Positions 62,934-64,000 of a DNA stretch of 64,000 nt are shown piece by piece. This stretch comes from Paludibacteraceae bacterium (GTDB lineage: Bacteria > Bacteroidota > Bacteroidia > Bacteroidales > Paludibacteraceae). The position numbers were made by a program, and so were the translations under genes. Positions within the stretch are counted from its first letter, which is position 1; each line of letters starts with the position of its first letter. The notes beneath the pieces are model-generated. The model made no database searches, was not told where the DNA came from, and saw nothing but the letters and a program-made list of their open reading frames with translations. The DNA lies in assembly GCA_031292565.1 (NCBI GenBank), contig JARLGW010000012.1, positions 400,478 through 464,477 of the forward strand. The letters are read 5' to 3'.

Positions 62934-64000
62934 ATGATAACAATTGAAACCCTTAAAGAGATACAAGAGCGCGAGCAAGCGTTGAGGAGGTATCTTTGAC
63001 GTCGATGCCAAAACCATCGAATTGCAAGAAGAAGAAATAAGAACGCAAGCTCCTGATTTCTGGGAAGACCCCAAGCGAGCCCAAATACAAATGAAAAAAG
63101 TAAAATCCATTAAAATGTGGATTGACGGCTACAACCAAATTAAAACCGCCGTAGATGAATTAACCCTTGCTTTTGATTTTTATAAAGAAGAAATCGTTTC
63201 AGAAGAAGACGTCGATACCGCTTACAACCATGCACTTCAGCAAATAGAAAATTTGGAACTTCGGAATATGCTTCGAAAAGAAGAAGACAACCTCGGAGCA
63301 GTACTTAAAATAGTAGCCGGAGCCGGAGGCACCGAAAGCCAAGATTGGGCATCCATGCTATATAGAATGTATCAACGTTGGTGCGAATCCAAAAAATACA
63401 AACTCGAAGTCACCAATTTTCAGGAAGGCGACGAAGCCGGAATAAAAACCGTAACCATGCAAATAGACGGTGAAATGGCCTACGGATACCTTAAAAGTGA
63501 AAACGGCGTACATCGGTTGGTGCGCGTTTCCCCCTTCAATGCACAAGGAAAACGTATGACCTCCTTTGCCTCCGTTTTTGTAACACCGTTGGTCGACGAC
63601 ACTATTGAAGTACAAATAAATCCCGCCAGCATCTCTTGGGATCTCTTCCGTTCAGGTGGAGCCGGAGGTCAAAATGTAAATAAAGTAGAAACCGGAGTTC
63701 GTTTGCGCTATAAATTTAAAGACCCCGATACCGGCGAAGAAGAAGAAATCCTGATAGAAAACACCGAAACGCGTTCTCAGCTCGACAATCGAGAGAACGC
63801 CATGCGACTACTCAAGTCCCAATTATACGATCGCGAGCTAAAAAGGAGAATGATAGCACAAGAGAAGATCGAATCCGGGAAGAAGAAAATAGAATGGGGC
63901 TCCCAAATAAGAAGCTACGTGTTCGACGACCGCAGAGTAAAAGACCACCGCACCGACTACCAGACCAGCAACGTACAATCCGTGATGGATGGCGACATAG
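62934..64000 (+). CDS. prfB: Peptide chain release factor 2, with programmed +1 frameshift; 3'-truncated by the window
   Basis: Releases the peptide at UGA and UAA stops. The frame opens at ATG 62934, reads 21 codons to CTT, and meets TGA at 62997-62999. Reading must skip the T at 62997 and go on with GAC (62998-63000). The site AGGAGG-TAT-CTT-TGA-C has the Shine-Dalgarno-like AGGAGG three bases before the slippery CTT, as in the known prfB switch. Downstream, the GGQ motif is in FRSGGAGGQNVNKVE at about 63645-63690 and the coding runs to the window edge at SVMDGDI. The protein is normal apart from the edge; the TGA is not a mutation. Confidence 0.95.

Noticed and set aside
62997..62999. In-frame TGA in prfB as a disabling mutation
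   Set aside because: The AGGAGG-TAT-CTT-TGA-C context is the known autoregulatory frameshift site and the downstream frame is intact.
62953..63138. Minus-strand frame over the start of prfB
   Set aside because: Shadow; the plus strand encodes prfB through the programmed frameshift.

Overview
The window is a stretch of chromosome from a member of the Bacteroidota, most likely Bacteroidales-like. The evidence is a type IX secretion (T9SS) gene group (PorW/SprE, PorX, GldJ), a T9SS sorting-signal cargo protein, serine palmitoyltransferase for sphingolipids, a SUF iron-sulfur operon, a 2-oxoacid:ferredoxin oxidoreductase typical of low-oxygen metabolism, and promoters of the Bacteroidota type (TTG, 19 bases, TAnnTTTG) in place of -35/-10 boxes. 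No rRNA, CRISPR array, prophage or intact transposase was seen. One tRNA (Phe, GAA) is present.

Layout. 1-4.8 kb: tail of an acyl-CoA synthetase, two secreted proteins, then upp-vanZ-dprA. 5.1-8.6 kb (minus): argC, trmD, a cyclophilin and an intact Fic protein. 8.6-11.5 kb: an accessory patch with a palindromic repeat cluster, an AT-rich predicted nuclease and a degenerate Fic-family protein. 11.6-17.4 kb: housekeeping genes (M16 peptidase, methyltransferase, thioesterase, DUF59, LpxH-like, YraN, LolD-like). 17.4-20.1 kb (minus): GH3-family protein and serine palmitoyltransferase. 20.3-28.9 kb: CPBP protease, porW, porX, convergent cdaA, gldJ. 29-33.4 kb: asnS, korA-korB. 33.5-38.7 kb (minus): a gene-poor accessory region with an SDR, several unrecognised small genes, an orphan DarB-like ketosynthase and a TetR regulator. 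38.9-44.3 kb: rimP-nusA-infB-cvpA. 44.4-50.1 kb: sufBCDS and sufE. 50.2-52.7 kb: a second accessory patch (GIY-YIG nuclease, collapsed Fic-family gene, tRNA-Phe). 52.9-56.5 kb: YjgN-like protein, M48 protease, OmpA-domain protein. 56.7-64 kb: small secreted protein, an acyl-carrier-like protein lacking the modified serine, purN, acpP-fabF-rnc, long-chain acyl-CoA ligase and prfB with its programmed frameshift.

How the parts relate. PorW, PorX and GldJ belong to the secretion and gliding machinery that would export the sorting-signal protein at 1.2 kb. rimP-nusA-infB is the classic translation/transcription operon. The suf genes build Fe-S clusters, which KorAB needs. acpP, fabF, the acyl-CoA ligases and LpxH-like supply membrane lipids.

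The most unusual signal is a layout that occurs twice. At 9.0-11.5 kb and at 50.2-52.2 kb a single AT-rich nuclease gene on the minus strand sits back to back with a plus-strand Fic-family gene that has lost its catalytic function (one by point changes in both the active and inhibitory motifs, the other by loss of the whole Fic core). Both Fic-family genes keep the same upstream block, including an inverted repeat TTTGTC-N8-GACAAA and a TATTTTTG box 7-8 bases before the ATG.
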